Origin: Agromyces archimandritae
GTDB taxonomy: Bacteria; Actinomycetota; Actinomycetes; Actinomycetales; Microbacteriaceae
Reading direction: 5' to 3'
Assembly: GCF_018024495.1 (NCBI RefSeq)
Contig: NZ_CP071696.1
Span: 1,054,001-1,118,000, forward strand
Length of the DNA stretch: 64,000 nucleotides
Positions within the stretch are counted from its first letter, which is position 1, and every line of letters starts with the position of its first letter. The translations under genes were made by a program, and so were the position numbers. Under the pieces are notes generated by a model, which made no database searches, was not told where the DNA came from, and saw only the letters and a program-made list of their open reading frames with translations. This document shows, piece after piece, positions 1 to 8,835 of the stretch.

Positions 1-183
1 CCCGGTGATGCAGTTGAACGCGCTCGTCTTGCCGGCGCCGTTCGGGCCGATGACCGAGACGATCTCACCGGCGTGCACGTCGAAGCTCAGCCCGTCGACG
101 GCACGCACGCCGCCGAATCGGACGGCGAGGTTCTGCACGCTCAGCAGCAGTTCGCCGGCACGCACCTCGGTCGCCGCGGTCAT
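1..183 (-). CDS. livG: LIV-type ABC transporter ATP-binding protein, LivG-like (partial, 3' end outside window)
   Basis: The first 61 codons are visible; the rest lies off the left edge. They encode the start of an ABC ATPase: a beta strand with a leading aromatic (LAVRFGGVRAV) followed by a complete Walker A motif, GPNGAGKTS, at about residues 47-55. The ATG overlaps the stop of livM as ATGA, so translation is probably coupled. It should energise uptake through LivHM. The downstream order livK-livH-livM-livG is typical of branched-chain amino acid transporters. The family is clear; the exact substrate is not visible in this part. Confidence 0.9.
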   Translation of the reverse strand, partial: MTAATEVRAGELLLSVQNLAVRFGGVRAVDGLSFDVHAGEIVSVIGPNGAGKTSAFNCITG

Positions 184-1451
184 CGGACCTCCTCCTGTTC
201 GGGCGCGGCGGGGGCCGCCGGGGAAACGTCGGGCGGCGTGGATTCGGGATCCTGTCCGGCCGGATCGGGAGCCCCTTCCGCATCGGGCCGCGCCACGGCA
301 TCCACTGCGGCATGGGGCCGCGCCGCAGCGTCGGACGGCACCGCGGCATCCGCCCCCGCGACGGCCTCGGCCGGCGGCTTGCGCCGCTTCAGGAACGGCA
401 GCACCGCGTTCGCCGGCCACAGCCCCGACGGACGGAAGATCATGACGACGACGAGCAGGACGCCGAAGATCAGGTAGCGCCACTCGCTGAACTCGCGCAG
501 GAACTCGGGCGCGAGCGAGACGAACAGGGCCCCGATGATGACGCCGGGCGTCGAGCCCATGCCGCCGAGCACGACCGCCATGAGGATGAGCGCCGAATAC
601 AGGAACTCGAAGGAGGGCGGGGAGATCGCGCTGAGGTGCGTCGCGAGGAGGGTGCCGGCGAGGCCGCCCCAGACGGCACCGATGATGTACGCCGACAGCT
701 TCGTCGTGTAGCCGTTGATGCCCATCGCCTCGCTGGCGTCCTCGTCGTCGCGGATCGACTTCCACGCGCGGCCGAGTTTGCCCCGGGAGAGCCGGGCGGC
801 GCCCACGGTCGCCAGGCCGAGGGCGACGATGACGACGAAGTAGTAGAAGAGGATCTTCGCGCTGAAGTGGATGCCGCCGAGGTCGAGCCCGTCGGCGAAC
901 GACCACCCGAAGAACGACCAGGTGGGGATGCCGTGGATGCCGCTCGCACCGCCCGTGACGTCGAGGTTCGTCGCCGTGATGCGGATGATCTCGCCGAAGC
1001 CGAGCGTGACGATCGCGAGGTAGTCGCTGCGGAGGCGGAGCGTCGGGCCGCCGATGACGATGCCCGCGAGGATGCAGGCGACGACGACCGCCGGGATCGT
1101 CTCGAGCATCGACCAGCCGAGCTGGGTGGAGAGGATGCCGGAGGTGTACGCGCCGACCGCGACGAAGGCGATGTAGCCGAGGTCGAGCAGGCCCGCGTAG
1201 CCGACGACCACGTTCAGCCCCATCGCGATCATGACGTAGATGAACGCCGAGGTCAGGATGGAGATGACATACGGCGAGGCGGTGATGAAGGGCAGGGCGA
1301 GCGCCGCGATGAACAGCAGCAGGCCGAGTCCGTTCATGAAGCGCTGCGGGGCGAGGAGCCCCGACAGCGGGGCGGGGCGCGGGCGCAACGGTGCCGGCGC
1401 GGCGATGTAGGCGCCGTGCGCGGCGGCGTCCCGGGTCTTCGGTGCGGCCAT
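180..1451 (-). CDS. livM: LIV-type ABC transporter permease, LivM-like
   Basis: A 423-residue inner-membrane permease of the LivM family. It has about ten hydrophobic segments and the family loop G-R-A-W-K-S-I-R-D-D-E-D-A-S-E-A-M-G, which contacts the ATPase. The ATG at 1451 is chosen because it follows the livH stop by 2 bases; the open frame continues upstream only as an arginine-rich shadow of livH. The last ~70 residues after the final membrane segment are an Ala/Pro/Asp-rich tail, longer than usual, built partly from GGCATCC-containing DNA. Together with LivH it forms the membrane channel of a transporter probably serving hydroxyproline or a related amino acid (inference from the neighbouring catabolic genes). 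Confidence 0.93.
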   Translation of the reverse strand: MAAPKTRDAAAHGAYIAAPAPLRPRPAPLSGLLAPQRFMNGLGLLLFIAALALPFITASPYVISILTSAFIYVMIAMGLNVVVGYAGLLDLGYIAFVAVGAYTSGILSTQLGWSMLETIPAVVVACILAGIVIGGPTLRLRSDYLAIVTLGFGEIIRITATNLDVTGGASGIHGIPTWSFFGWSFADGLDLGGIHFSAKILFYYFVVIVALGLATVGAARLSRGKLGRAWKSIRDDEDASEAMGINGYTTKLSAYIIGAVWGGLAGTLLATHLSAISPPSFEFLYSALILMAVVLGGMGSTPGVIIGALFVSLAPEFLREFSEWRYLIFGVLLVVVMIFRPSGLWPANAVLPFLKRRKPPAEAVAGADAAVPSDAAARPHAAVDAVARPDAEGAPDPAGQDPESTPPDVSPAAPAAPEQEEVR

Positions 1452-1453
1452 GA

Positions 1454-2368
1454 TCACATCCGTTCCGCGACGCGGGCCCCGAGGATCCCCGTGGGCCGGA
1501 TGGACAGGAACAGGATGAGGCACGCGAAGGTGAACACGTCGCGCCATTCGCCGCCGAGCACGAAGGTGCCGAAGGACTCGAGCAACCCGAGCACGAGCCC
1601 GCCGAGCATGGCGCCGTAGAGGTTGCCGATGCCGCCGATGACGGCCGCGGTGAAGGCCTTCAGCCCGATCGTGAAGCCCATCAGGAAGTCGATCGAGCCG
1701 TAGTAGGCGCCCGCCATGACGCCGGCGGCGCCGGCGAGCGCCGAGCCGATGAAGAAGGTGCGGGAGATGACCCGGTTGACGTTCACCCCCATGAGCAGCG
1801 AGGCCTGCGGGTCGAGCGCGATCGCGCGCATCGCCCGGCCCTCACGAGAACGCATCACGTAGAGCTGCAGCACCCACATGAGCAGGGCCGCGATGACCAT
1901 GAGGACGATCTGCGTGACCGAGACGCGACCGCCGAGCACGTCGAAGGAGCCGCCGGAGAGCCGGAACGGGAACACCTCGGGCGAGGGGCCGAAGATCTGC
2001 CGGATGCCGTATTCGAGGGCGAAGGAGACGCCGACGGCGGTGATGAGCACGGCGAGGCGCGGGGATCCGCGCAGCGGACGGTAGGCGACGCGTTCGACGA
2101 ACATGCCGATGCCGCCGGTGAGGATCATCGTGATGAGGAGGACGAGGAGGAGCACCGGCAGCGATGCCTCGCCGATGAGCCCGATGGTCGAGCCGAGGAG
2201 CACGAAGGCGATGAAGGCGCCGAGCATGTAGATGTCGCCGTGCGCGAAGTTCAGCAGCTTGATGATGCCGTACACCATGCTGTAGCCGAGCGCGACGAGG
2301 GCGTAGAACGACCCCACGAAGAGGCCGTTCCACACGAGCTGGAACAGGTCGTCGGTGAAGAATCCCAT
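1454..2368 (-). CDS. livH: LIV-type ABC transporter permease, LivH-like
   Basis: A 304-residue membrane permease of the LivH family with about eight hydrophobic helices. It shows the family N-terminus (GLFVGSFYALVALGYSMVYG), the NFAHGDIYMLG motif and the C-terminal ExxxxxxFLSIRPTG box. The ATG at 2368 gives the normal family start; an upstream extension would cross the livK-livH hairpin. It pairs with LivM, whose start lies 2 bp after the livH stop, so the two are almost certainly co-translated. Confidence 0.94.
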   Translation of the reverse strand: MGFFTDDLFQLVWNGLFVGSFYALVALGYSMVYGIIKLLNFAHGDIYMLGAFIAFVLLGSTIGLIGEASLPVLLLVLLITMILTGGIGMFVERVAYRPLRGSPRLAVLITAVGVSFALEYGIRQIFGPSPEVFPFRLSGGSFDVLGGRVSVTQIVLMVIAALLMWVLQLYVMRSREGRAMRAIALDPQASLLMGVNVNRVISRTFFIGSALAGAAGVMAGAYYGSIDFLMGFTIGLKAFTAAVIGGIGNLYGAMLGGLVLGLLESFGTFVLGGEWRDVFTFACLILFLSIRPTGILGARVAERM

Positions 2369-2383
2369 GAGCGTGCGGGGGCG

Positions 2384-2413
2384 GGGGGCGGATGCCGGCC
2401 GGCATCCGCCCCC
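2384..2413 (-). terminator. Perfect 15-bp palindrome between livK and livH
   Basis: The 53-bp gap between livK and livH holds a 30-base perfect palindrome whose arms begin GGGGCGGATGCCGG. With no loop it would fold as a very stable hairpin. In transporter operons a hairpin after the binding-protein gene often works as a partial terminator or an mRNA-end protector, raising the ratio of binding protein to permease. That role is inferred from position only. Confidence 0.5.
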
Positions 2414-2421
2414 GTCGTCCG

Positions 2422-3612
2422 TCAGTCCTGCAGGTCGTCCTTCAGCACGAAGGTGCCGTCTTCGGAGATGGAGACGATCGCGAAGCCGCCGCTGGAGAGC
2501 GTGCCCTCGTCGGTGAAGGTCAGCGGCCCGGAGAAGACCGGGAAGCCGTCCAGGCCGCGCAGGCCCTCGACGACGGCGTCGGTCTCGGTCGATCCGGCGT
2601 TCTTCATCGCCTCGGCGACCACGCGCACCGCGTCGTACGACTGCGTCGAGTACGGGCCGGGCGCCTCGCCGAAGGCCTCCTCGTAGGAGGCGATCCACTC
2701 CTCGGCGCCCTTCAGCATGTCGGGCGTCTGGGTGAAGGTGCCGACGACGTTCTCGGTGTAGCCGGCGCCGGCGATCTCGGCGAACTTCTTGTCGACGCTG
2801 CCGTCGCCGACGAGGATCGGCCCGGCGTAGCCGGCGTCGATGAGCTGGCGCGTGATGAGCGCGCCCTCCTGGTAGTAGCCGGTCCAGACCACGAAGTCGG
2901 GCGTGGAGCCGATGACGTTCTTGACGTTGGCCGAGTAGTCCTTCTCACCCGGGGTGACGGACTGGTCGAGGACGATCTCGATCGTGCCCTCCTCCTCGGC
3001 CTGCTCGACGAAGGAGTCCGCGAGGTCCTTGGAGTAGTCGGTGTTGTCGTTCAGCACGGCCACGCGCGTCGCGCCGACCTTGAGGGCGTACTCCAGGGTC
3101 GCCTGGGCCTGCTGGGTGCCGGTGCCGTTGATGAGGAAGACGGTGTCGAGGCCGGCCTCAACGAGGGCGTTCGAGTTGGCGGCCGGGATGACCATGGGCA
3201 CGCCGGCCTCGTCGAAGATCGGCAGCACGGGCAGGGTCGCGCCCGAGCAGTAGCCGCCGACGGAGGCCTCGACACCGGCCGCGACGAGCTTGTTCGCTGC
3301 GGCGACGGATGCCGTGGCGTCGCACGCGTCGTCTTCGACGACGAGTTCGAGCTCGCGCCCGTCGACCCCGCCGTCTTCATTGATCTCGTCGACGGCCATC
3401 TGGGCGCCGTTCTTCATGTAGTCGCCGAATGCCGACTCCGAGCCGGAGAACGGAGCGAGCATACCGAGCTTGATGGGGCCGGACGCGTCGCCGTCGCCGC
3501 CCTCGTCGCCGCCGGCGATGCCGCCGGAGCAGCCGGCGAGGAGGAGGGCTGCGGCAGCCGCGAGCGCGGCCGCCGGGGCGAGCGGGCGGCGCCTGTTGGG
3601 GGTGAACGACAT
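2422..3612 (-). CDS. livK: LIV-type ABC transporter substrate-binding lipoprotein, LivK-like
   Basis: A 396-residue periplasmic-binding-protein type I lipoprotein. It has a short Arg-rich N-terminus, a hydrophobic core and the lipobox LLAGC with Cys28 as the acylation site, then a Gly/Asp/Ser-rich linker. The mature part carries the family signature IKLGMLAPFSGSESAFGDYM and alternating Rossmann-like lobes. It captures the ligand outside the membrane and delivers it to LivHM. The gene has its own upstream region with the operator-like site shared with the catabolic operon, which suggests it is the first gene of a regulated livKHMG unit. Hydroxyproline as ligand is inferred from the neighbours. 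Confidence 0.92.
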   Translation of the reverse strand: MSFTPNRRRPLAPAAALAAAAALLLAGCSGGIAGGDEGGDGDASGPIKLGMLAPFSGSESAFGDYMKNGAQMAVDEINEDGGVDGRELELVVEDDACDATASVAAANKLVAAGVEASVGGYCSGATLPVLPIFDEAGVPMVIPAANSNALVEAGLDTVFLINGTGTQQAQATLEYALKVGATRVAVLNDNTDYSKDLADSFVEQAEEEGTIEIVLDQSVTPGEKDYSANVKNVIGSTPDFVVWTGYYQEGALITRQLIDAGYAGPILVGDGSVDKKFAEIAGAGYTENVVGTFTQTPDMLKGAEEWIASYEEAFGEAPGPYSTQSYDAVRVVAEAMKNAGSTETDAVVEGLRGLDGFPVFSGPLTFTDEGTLSSGGFAIVSISEDGTFVLKDDLQD

Positions 3613-3686
3613 CGGTCTTGCCTTCCGGATCGGGACGCTGTGGAGGGCGAACGGCGGGCGCTTCGGGTCGACGCCCGCCGTTCTGC

Positions 3687-3701
3687 TGTGTGACACATTA
3701 C
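3687..3701 (+). promoter_or_regulatory. Putative GntR operator upstream of livK
   Basis: The site reads TGTGTGACACATTAC. The core TGTGT-G-ACACA is a perfect inverted repeat. The 12-mer GTGACACATTAC recurs exactly upstream of gntR (11316-11327), and with one change upstream of the dehydrogenase operon. It lies about 75 bp before the livK start, near a possible -10 (TAATGT on the minus strand). Binding by the adjacent FadR-type regulator is inferred. Confidence 0.6.
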
Positions 3702-3776
3702 AGAGACCCACCGACATCGGGAAGACCCAAATTTTCTCGGGATCGGCCCTCCATCGGGGGGTGGCGTACGTGCCGG

Positions 3777-5261
3777 CTACGCCTTCGAGCCCCAATGCAC
3801 CGACTCGCCGGCCGGTGAGAACGACTGCGGGACACCCCACGGATTCGCCGTCTTGAGCGGCGCCGGCAGCAGCGCCTCCGGCGCGCCCTGGTAGGCGACG
3901 GGCCGGAGGAAGCGCGTGATGGCGGCCGTGCCCACGGACGTCGAGGAGTCGTTCGTGGTCGCCGGCCACGGCCCGCCGTGCTGCATCGCCGGGGTCACGG
4001 CGACCCCCGTCGGCCAACCGTCGAAGAGCACCCGCCCGGCATGCTCGGTGAGCACCCGCACGAGGGCCTCCAGCGCCCCGCCGGCCTCATCGCCGCCCGC
4101 ATGCACGGTCGCCGTGAGGTTGCCCTCGAAGAGCTGCGGCACGAGTTCGGCGAGCGCGGCATCCGCACCGTGCTCGACGAGGATCGAGAGCGGACCGAAC
4201 GCCTCTTCGAGGAGCGTGTCGCGCTCATCGAGCAGGGTCTCGAGCGAGACGGCGACGATCGTCGGCGTCGCCGATCCCTGGCCGTCGCCATGGATCTCGA
4301 TGTCGCCGGCATGGATGACGCGCACGCCCTGGGTGCCGAGGATCACCTCGCGGCGCTGCCGATAACCGGCGGCGATCCGCGGGTTCAGCATTCGGTGCGG
4401 CGCCACCTCGGCGGCCGCCGACGCGATCGCCTCGTCGAGACCGTGCCCGTACGGCAGGAAGAGGAACCCGGGCTTCGTGCACAGCTGCCCGGCCGAGCCC
4501 GACACGCTCGTGACGTAGCCTGCGGCGATCACCGCGCCCCGTTCGTCGATCGCCGCCTGCGTGGCGAACACGGGATTCACGCTGCCGAGTTCGCCGAAGA
4601 AGGGGATCGGGGCAGGCCTTGCAGCGGCGATATCGGCCAGCATGCGGCCGGCCGGGATCGACCCGGTGAAGGAGCCGGCCTTCACCCGTGCATCCTTCAG
4701 TACGGCGACGCCGGCCTCCTGCCCGGTGACGAGCTGGAAGGTGCCCGCAGGCATCCCGGCGCCGGCGAGCGCGTCGGCGACGACCTCGGCGGTACGCCTG
4801 GAGAGCTCGGGGTGGCCGGAGTGGCCCTTCAGGATCACGGGGCAGCCTGCCGCGAGCGCCGATGCGGTGTCGCCGCCGGCGACCGAGAACGCGAAGGGGA
4901 AGTTCGAGGCGGCGAAGTTCACGACGGGCCCGAGCGGCACGAGGTAGCGCCGCACGTCGGGGCGCACGCCGAGCACGAAGCCGGGGTCGGCGGCATCGAT
5001 GCGCACGTCGAGGTAGGCGCCGGCGACGACGGTGTCGGCGAACAGTCGCAGCTGCACGGCCGTGCGGGTGAGTTCGCCGCGCAGGCGCGGTTCGCCGAGA
5101 CCGGTCTCGTCCATCGCGATGCCGACGAGTTCGTCGGCGTTCGCCTCGAGAGCGTCGGCGACCGCCACCAGCGCCTTCGCGCGGGCGTGCGGCTCGGTGT
5201 CGGCGAACGAGCGTGCGGCGGCGTCGGCGGCGGTGAGGATCGCTTCGAGGTCCTGGGTCAT
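3777..5261 (-). CDS. 2,5-dioxovalerate (alpha-ketoglutarate semialdehyde) dehydrogenase
   Basis: A 494-residue aldehyde dehydrogenase. Catalytic Cys261 lies in SGSAGQLCTKPG, Glu224 in FFGELGSVNP, and the cofactor Lys145 in VILKGHSGHP, a motif typical of the ketoglutarate semialdehyde branch. It oxidises 2,5-dioxopentanoate to 2-oxoglutarate with NAD(P)+, the last step of hydroxyproline degradation. The ATG at 5261 has a strong AAGGAGAAG ribosome site. It sits downstream of the epimerase and deaminase on the same strand, which supports this substrate over general aldehydes. An 18-bp tandem repeat lies just upstream. Confidence 0.9.
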   Translation of the reverse strand: MTQDLEAILTAADAAARSFADTEPHARAKALVAVADALEANADELVGIAMDETGLGEPRLRGELTRTAVQLRLFADTVVAGAYLDVRIDAADPGFVLGVRPDVRRYLVPLGPVVNFAASNFPFAFSVAGGDTASALAAGCPVILKGHSGHPELSRRTAEVVADALAGAGMPAGTFQLVTGQEAGVAVLKDARVKAGSFTGSIPAGRMLADIAAARPAPIPFFGELGSVNPVFATQAAIDERGAVIAAGYVTSVSGSAGQLCTKPGFLFLPYGHGLDEAIASAAAEVAPHRMLNPRIAAGYRQRREVILGTQGVRVIHAGDIEIHGDGQGSATPTIVAVSLETLLDERDTLLEEAFGPLSILVEHGADAALAELVPQLFEGNLTATVHAGGDEAGGALEALVRVLTEHAGRVLFDGWPTGVAVTPAMQHGGPWPATTNDSSTSVGTAAITRFLRPVAYQGAPEALLPAPLKTANPWGVPQSFSPAGESVHWGSKA

Positions 5262-5273
5262 GCGCTTCTCCTT

Positions 5274-5309
5274 CGTGTCGTGGGATGGTTCCGTGTCGTG
5301 GGACGGTTC
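5274..5309. repeat. 18-bp tandem duplication between epimerase and dehydrogenase genes
   Basis: CGTGTCGTGGGATGGTTC is followed directly by the same unit with one change. It occupies most of the 77-bp gap between the two genes and leaves the ribosome site intact. Confidence 0.8.
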
Positions 5310-5338
5310 GGCGTTTCGCGGCCGGGGTGGATGCCGGA

Positions 5339-6340
5339 TCAGAACCGGAACCCGGTGGGGAACGGGTCGGACGGGTCGAGCAGGTACTGCCCCATGCCGG
5401 TCACCCATGCCCGGCCGGTGATGGTCGGCACGACCGCGGGGCGGCCGTCGACCTCGGTTTCGGCGACGAGCCGGCCGATGAAGCGGCTGCCGATGAACGA
5501 TTCGTTCACGAAATCGGTGTCGAGGGGCAGTTCGCCCCGTGCGTGGAGTTCGGCCATCCTCGCCGAGGTCCCCGTTCCGCAGGGCGAGCGGTCGAACCAT
5601 CCGGGGTGGATGGCCATGGCATGCCGCGAGTGCCGCGCATCGGAGCCGGGGGCGATGAACTCGACGTGATGGCAGTGGTCGAGCCCGTCGATGAGCGGAT
5701 GCCGCGGCGCGGCGTGCTCGTTGATCTCGCGCATGATCGCGAGGCCCGCCTGGAGGATGTCCTGCTGGCGGGTCCGGTCGAACGGCAGGCCGACGTCGTC
5801 GAGGTCGACCATGGCGTAGAAGTTGCCGCCGAAGGCCATCGAGTACGGCACGGTGCCGTAGCCGGGCACCTGGATCGTGCGGTCGAGCGCGTCGGCGTAG
5901 CTCGGCACGTTCTCGATCGTCACCGACTCGGCGCGCCCGTCGCGGACGTCGACCCGGGCGACGACGAGCCCGGCCGGGGTGTCGAGGCGGATCTCGGTGA
6001 CGGGTTCGGCGACGGCGACCATGCCGGTCTCCACGAGCACGGTCGCGACGCCGATGGTGCCGTGCCCGCACATCGGCAGGCAGCCGGAGACCTCGATGTA
6101 GACGACGCCCCAGTCGCAGTCGGGCCGGGTCGGCGGTTGCAGGATCGCGCCGCTCATCGCGGCGTGCCCGCGCGGCTCGTTCATGAGGAAGAGCCTCAGC
6201 TCGTCGAGGTGCGCCATGAAGTGCAGGCGCTTCTCGTTCATGGTGGCCCCGGGGATGACGCCGACGCCGCCCGTGACGACACGCGTCGGCATCCCCTCGG
6301 TGTGCGAGTCGACGGCCGAGATCACGCGTGTCGATCGCAT
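5339..6340 (-). CDS. 4-hydroxyproline 2-epimerase (proline racemase family)
   Basis: A 333-residue proline-racemase-fold enzyme. Both catalytic cysteines are present, Cys91 in MCGHGTIG and Cys254 in SPCGTGTSA. That marks a true epimerase/racemase rather than the Thr-containing trans-3-hydroxyproline dehydratase subgroup. It converts trans-4-hydroxy-L-proline to cis-4-hydroxy-D-proline, the substrate of the dehydrogenase encoded upstream. GAGGAG lies before the ATG. Substrate choice of hydroxyproline over proline rests on the gene neighbourhood. Confidence 0.92.
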   Translation of the reverse strand: MRSTRVISAVDSHTEGMPTRVVTGGVGVIPGATMNEKRLHFMAHLDELRLFLMNEPRGHAAMSGAILQPPTRPDCDWGVVYIEVSGCLPMCGHGTIGVATVLVETGMVAVAEPVTEIRLDTPAGLVVARVDVRDGRAESVTIENVPSYADALDRTIQVPGYGTVPYSMAFGGNFYAMVDLDDVGLPFDRTRQQDILQAGLAIMREINEHAAPRHPLIDGLDHCHHVEFIAPGSDARHSRHAMAIHPGWFDRSPCGTGTSARMAELHARGELPLDTDFVNESFIGSRFIGRLVAETEVDGRPAVVPTITGRAWVTGMGQYLLDPSDPFPTGFRF

Positions 6341-6368
6341 GCGTCCTCCTCGCCGTTCCCCGCCGAGA

Positions 6369-7286
6369 CTACCGGCTCGCCAGGTAGTCGAGGGCGGCCT
6401 GCGTGTCGCGGCGGACGACGGCCTCCTGCTCGGGGGCGAGCGGGCCGCGCGGCGGGCGGGTGCGGCCGCCGTAGCTGCCGCCGGCGATGTCGATGGAGAG
6501 CTTGATGGCCTGCACGAACTCGGTCTTCGAGTCCCAGCGGAACACGGGCACGAGGTGCCGGTACAGTTCGCGGGCCTCTTCGATGCGCCCTGAGGCGGCG
6601 AGGGTGTAGATCTCGACGGCCTCCTTCGGGAACGCGTTGGGGTAGCCGGCGAACCAGCCCGTCGCCCCGACGACGAGGGATTCGAAGAGCAGGTCGTCGG
6701 CGCCGGCGATGACGTCGATGTCGCAGCGTTCCGTGATCTCGAGCACGCGGCGCACATCGCCCGAGAACTCCTTGACGGCCACGACGTTCTCGAGCTGGGC
6801 GAGTTCGGCGATGAGCTCGGGCGTGAGGTCGACCTTCGTGTCGAAGGGGTTGTTGTACATCATGATCGGCAGGCCGACCTCGTTCAGGCGCGTGTAGTGC
6901 TCGACGACCTCGCTGCGGTTGGCGCGGTAGATCGTCGGCGGCAGCGCGAGCACGGCGTCCGCGCCGTCCTCCTTCGCGTATTCGGCCCACTGCACCGCCT
7001 GGTGCCAGCCGACGCCGTGCACGCCGGCGACGACGAGGCCGCGGCCGGCGACGGTCTGCACGGCGGTCTGCACGACGCGGCGGCGCTCGTCGTCGGTGAG
7101 GCTCGAGTACTCGCCGAGCGAGCCGTTCGGGCCGACGCCGCGGCATCCGTTCCCGATGAGGAAGTCGCAGTGCGCGGCGAAGCGGTCGTAGTCGACGGCG
7201 AGGCCGGCGGGCGCCGAGTCGTCCTCGCGGAACGCGAGGGTCGTCGCGACGATGACGCCGCCGAGGTCGAGGGTCTTGCTGGTCAT
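6369..7286 (-). CDS. 1-pyrroline-4-hydroxy-2-carboxylate deaminase (DHDPS family)
   Basis: A 305-residue class I aldolase-fold protein of the dihydrodipicolinate synthase family. The Schiff-base lysine is Lys172 (VAVKEFSGD) and the catalytic tyrosine Tyr144 (MMYNNP); GPNGSLGEY replaces the usual GTTGE loop. In this setting it should hydrolytically deaminate the cyclic imine made by the D-hydroxyproline dehydrogenase, giving 2,5-dioxopentanoate and ammonia. The start ATG overlaps a TGA in another frame (ATGA at 7286-7283), the junction expected for coupling with the upstream gene. Lysine synthesis is unlikely given the cluster. Confidence 0.88.
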   Translation of the reverse strand: MTSKTLDLGGVIVATTLAFREDDSAPAGLAVDYDRFAAHCDFLIGNGCRGVGPNGSLGEYSSLTDDERRRVVQTAVQTVAGRGLVVAGVHGVGWHQAVQWAEYAKEDGADAVLALPPTIYRANRSEVVEHYTRLNEVGLPIMMYNNPFDTKVDLTPELIAELAQLENVVAVKEFSGDVRRVLEITERCDIDVIAGADDLLFESLVVGATGWFAGYPNAFPKEAVEIYTLAASGRIEEARELYRHLVPVFRWDSKTEFVQAIKLSIDIAGGSYGGRTRPPRGPLAPEQEAVVRRDTQAALDYLASR

Positions 7287-7287
7287 G

Positions 7288-8835
7288 TGGTCCTTCCGGA
7301 GGGGTGCTTCGTCGTTCGGGGGTCGGTGGTGCGGGGTCGGTGTTTCGGGGGCCGGTGGATGCCGCGAGCTCGCCGAGCCGCACGGGCACGGCGATCGGCC
7401 GGCGGTCGGTGCCGGCCGCTTCGAGGCTGTCGGCATCGCGGGCGGGCTCGCAGGCGTCCGCGTCGTCGACTTCGCGGAGCGCACCGCACGCGGCGGGCGG
7501 CTCGGGCGTCGCCCCGGGTGCGGATGCCGCGAGCAGCGCCTCGACGGTGCGCCCGCACACGCGGCCCTGGCAGATGCCGAGGCCGGCGCGGGTGGCGAGC
7601 TTCATCGAGCGCAGCCCCGCGCCCGCGGTGGCGGCCGAGGTCGCGCGGATGCGAGCGGCCGGCACCTCCTCGCAGCGGCACACGACGGTGTCGTCGCGGA
7701 GCCAGCCCGTCCAGCCGGGGCGGATGCCGTGGGCGGCCTCGATGCGGCCGGCGAAGCCCTGCATGACCGCCCGGCGCCGTCGCGCCTGCGTCAGTGCGGC
7801 GTCGCCCGGGGCGCCGCCGGCGGCGACGTGCCCGGCGATGCGCCCCTCGGCGAGTGCGGCGTCCGCTCCCCCGATGCCGGTGATCTCCCCGGCGGCGTAG
7901 ACGCCGGGCGCACTCGTGCGCTGCGCCTCGTCGGCGCTGACGAAGCGGCCGGGCGTCAGCGCGCAGCCGGCGGCGATCGCGAGCTCGAGGCGCGGGGTGA
8001 AGCCGTGGCTCACGCACACGGCATCGGCGGCCACGCGCGTCTCGGTTCCCGGGATGGGGCGCCACCGGGCATCCACTCGCGCGATCGTGACGGCCTCGAC
8101 GCGATCGGTGCCGTGCGCGGCGACGACGGCCCGCCCGGTGCGATACGGGATGCCGTGGCGCACATGCCCGGCCGCGTAGCCGGCGAGCTCGGCGGCCTTG
8201 CCCGCGGCGCCGAAGAGCCCGGCCGGGTTCGCGAGCCATCCGCGTGCGAGCGCGCCGACGCCCGCTGCCTCGAAAACGCCGAGCACCCGGGCGCCCGTCG
8301 CGGCGAGCGAAGCGGCGACCGGCAGCAGGAACGGGCCGGCCCCGGCGACGACGACGCGTTCGCCGATCGCGATGCGTTCGCCCTTCGCGAGGGCCTGGGC
8401 CGCGCCGGCGGTCGTGACGCCGGGAAGATCCCAGCCGGGGAACGGGAGGGTGCGGTCGTGGGCGCCGGTGGCGAGCACGAGGGCGGACGGCCGGAAGACG
8501 CGGGGCGTGCGCCCGGCCCCGTCGACGTCGCCGATGAGGGCGTGCACGACGGGCGCACCGTCGTCGTCCCGTTCGATCGCCCAGACGTGGGCGCCGAAGA
8601 GCAGCTCGCACCCGTCGTCGCGTTCGAGGGCGCCGCGCATCCGCTCGAAGGCCGCCCATCCGTGGTGCAGGCGCGCCTCGCGCGCCGCCGGGCGCTCGGG
8701 GGGCAGATGCCGCCAGTACTGGCCGCCCGCGGCATCCGCACCGTCGAGGAGGACGACGCGCGCCCCGCGCTCCCGGGCGGCGACGGCGGCCGCGAGCCCG
8801 GCCGGGCCGGCGCCGACGACGAGCACCTCGCTCAT
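7288..8835 (-). CDS. FAD/NAD(P)-binding subunit with BFD-type 2Fe-2S domain of D-hydroxyproline dehydrogenase; no in-frame stop at natural end
   Basis: The conserved part is about 500 residues. It has an N-terminal dinucleotide fold (VVGAGPAGLAAAVAARERG), a second one near the middle (VVVAGAGPFLLPVAASLA), and a C-terminal BFD-like iron-sulfur domain with CRCEEV followed by GICQGRVCGR. It resembles the HcnB / sarcosine-oxidase-like subunit of three-part amine dehydrogenases such as P. aeruginosa LhpBEF. The start ATG overlaps the 2Fe-2S gene stop (ATGA). The usual tail (PVRLGELA) is not followed by a stop. The frame stays open through the whole deaminase gene to 6322 (837 residues if read literally), with low-complexity Arg/His-rich sequence. 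A small indel would put it into the frame ending TGA at 7283. The coordinates given cover the conserved region only. Confidence 0.75.

Noticed and set aside
6369..7286. DHDPS-family gene as lysine-pathway dapA
   Set aside because: The loop that replaces GTTGE and the hydroxyproline gene context argue for the deaminase role.
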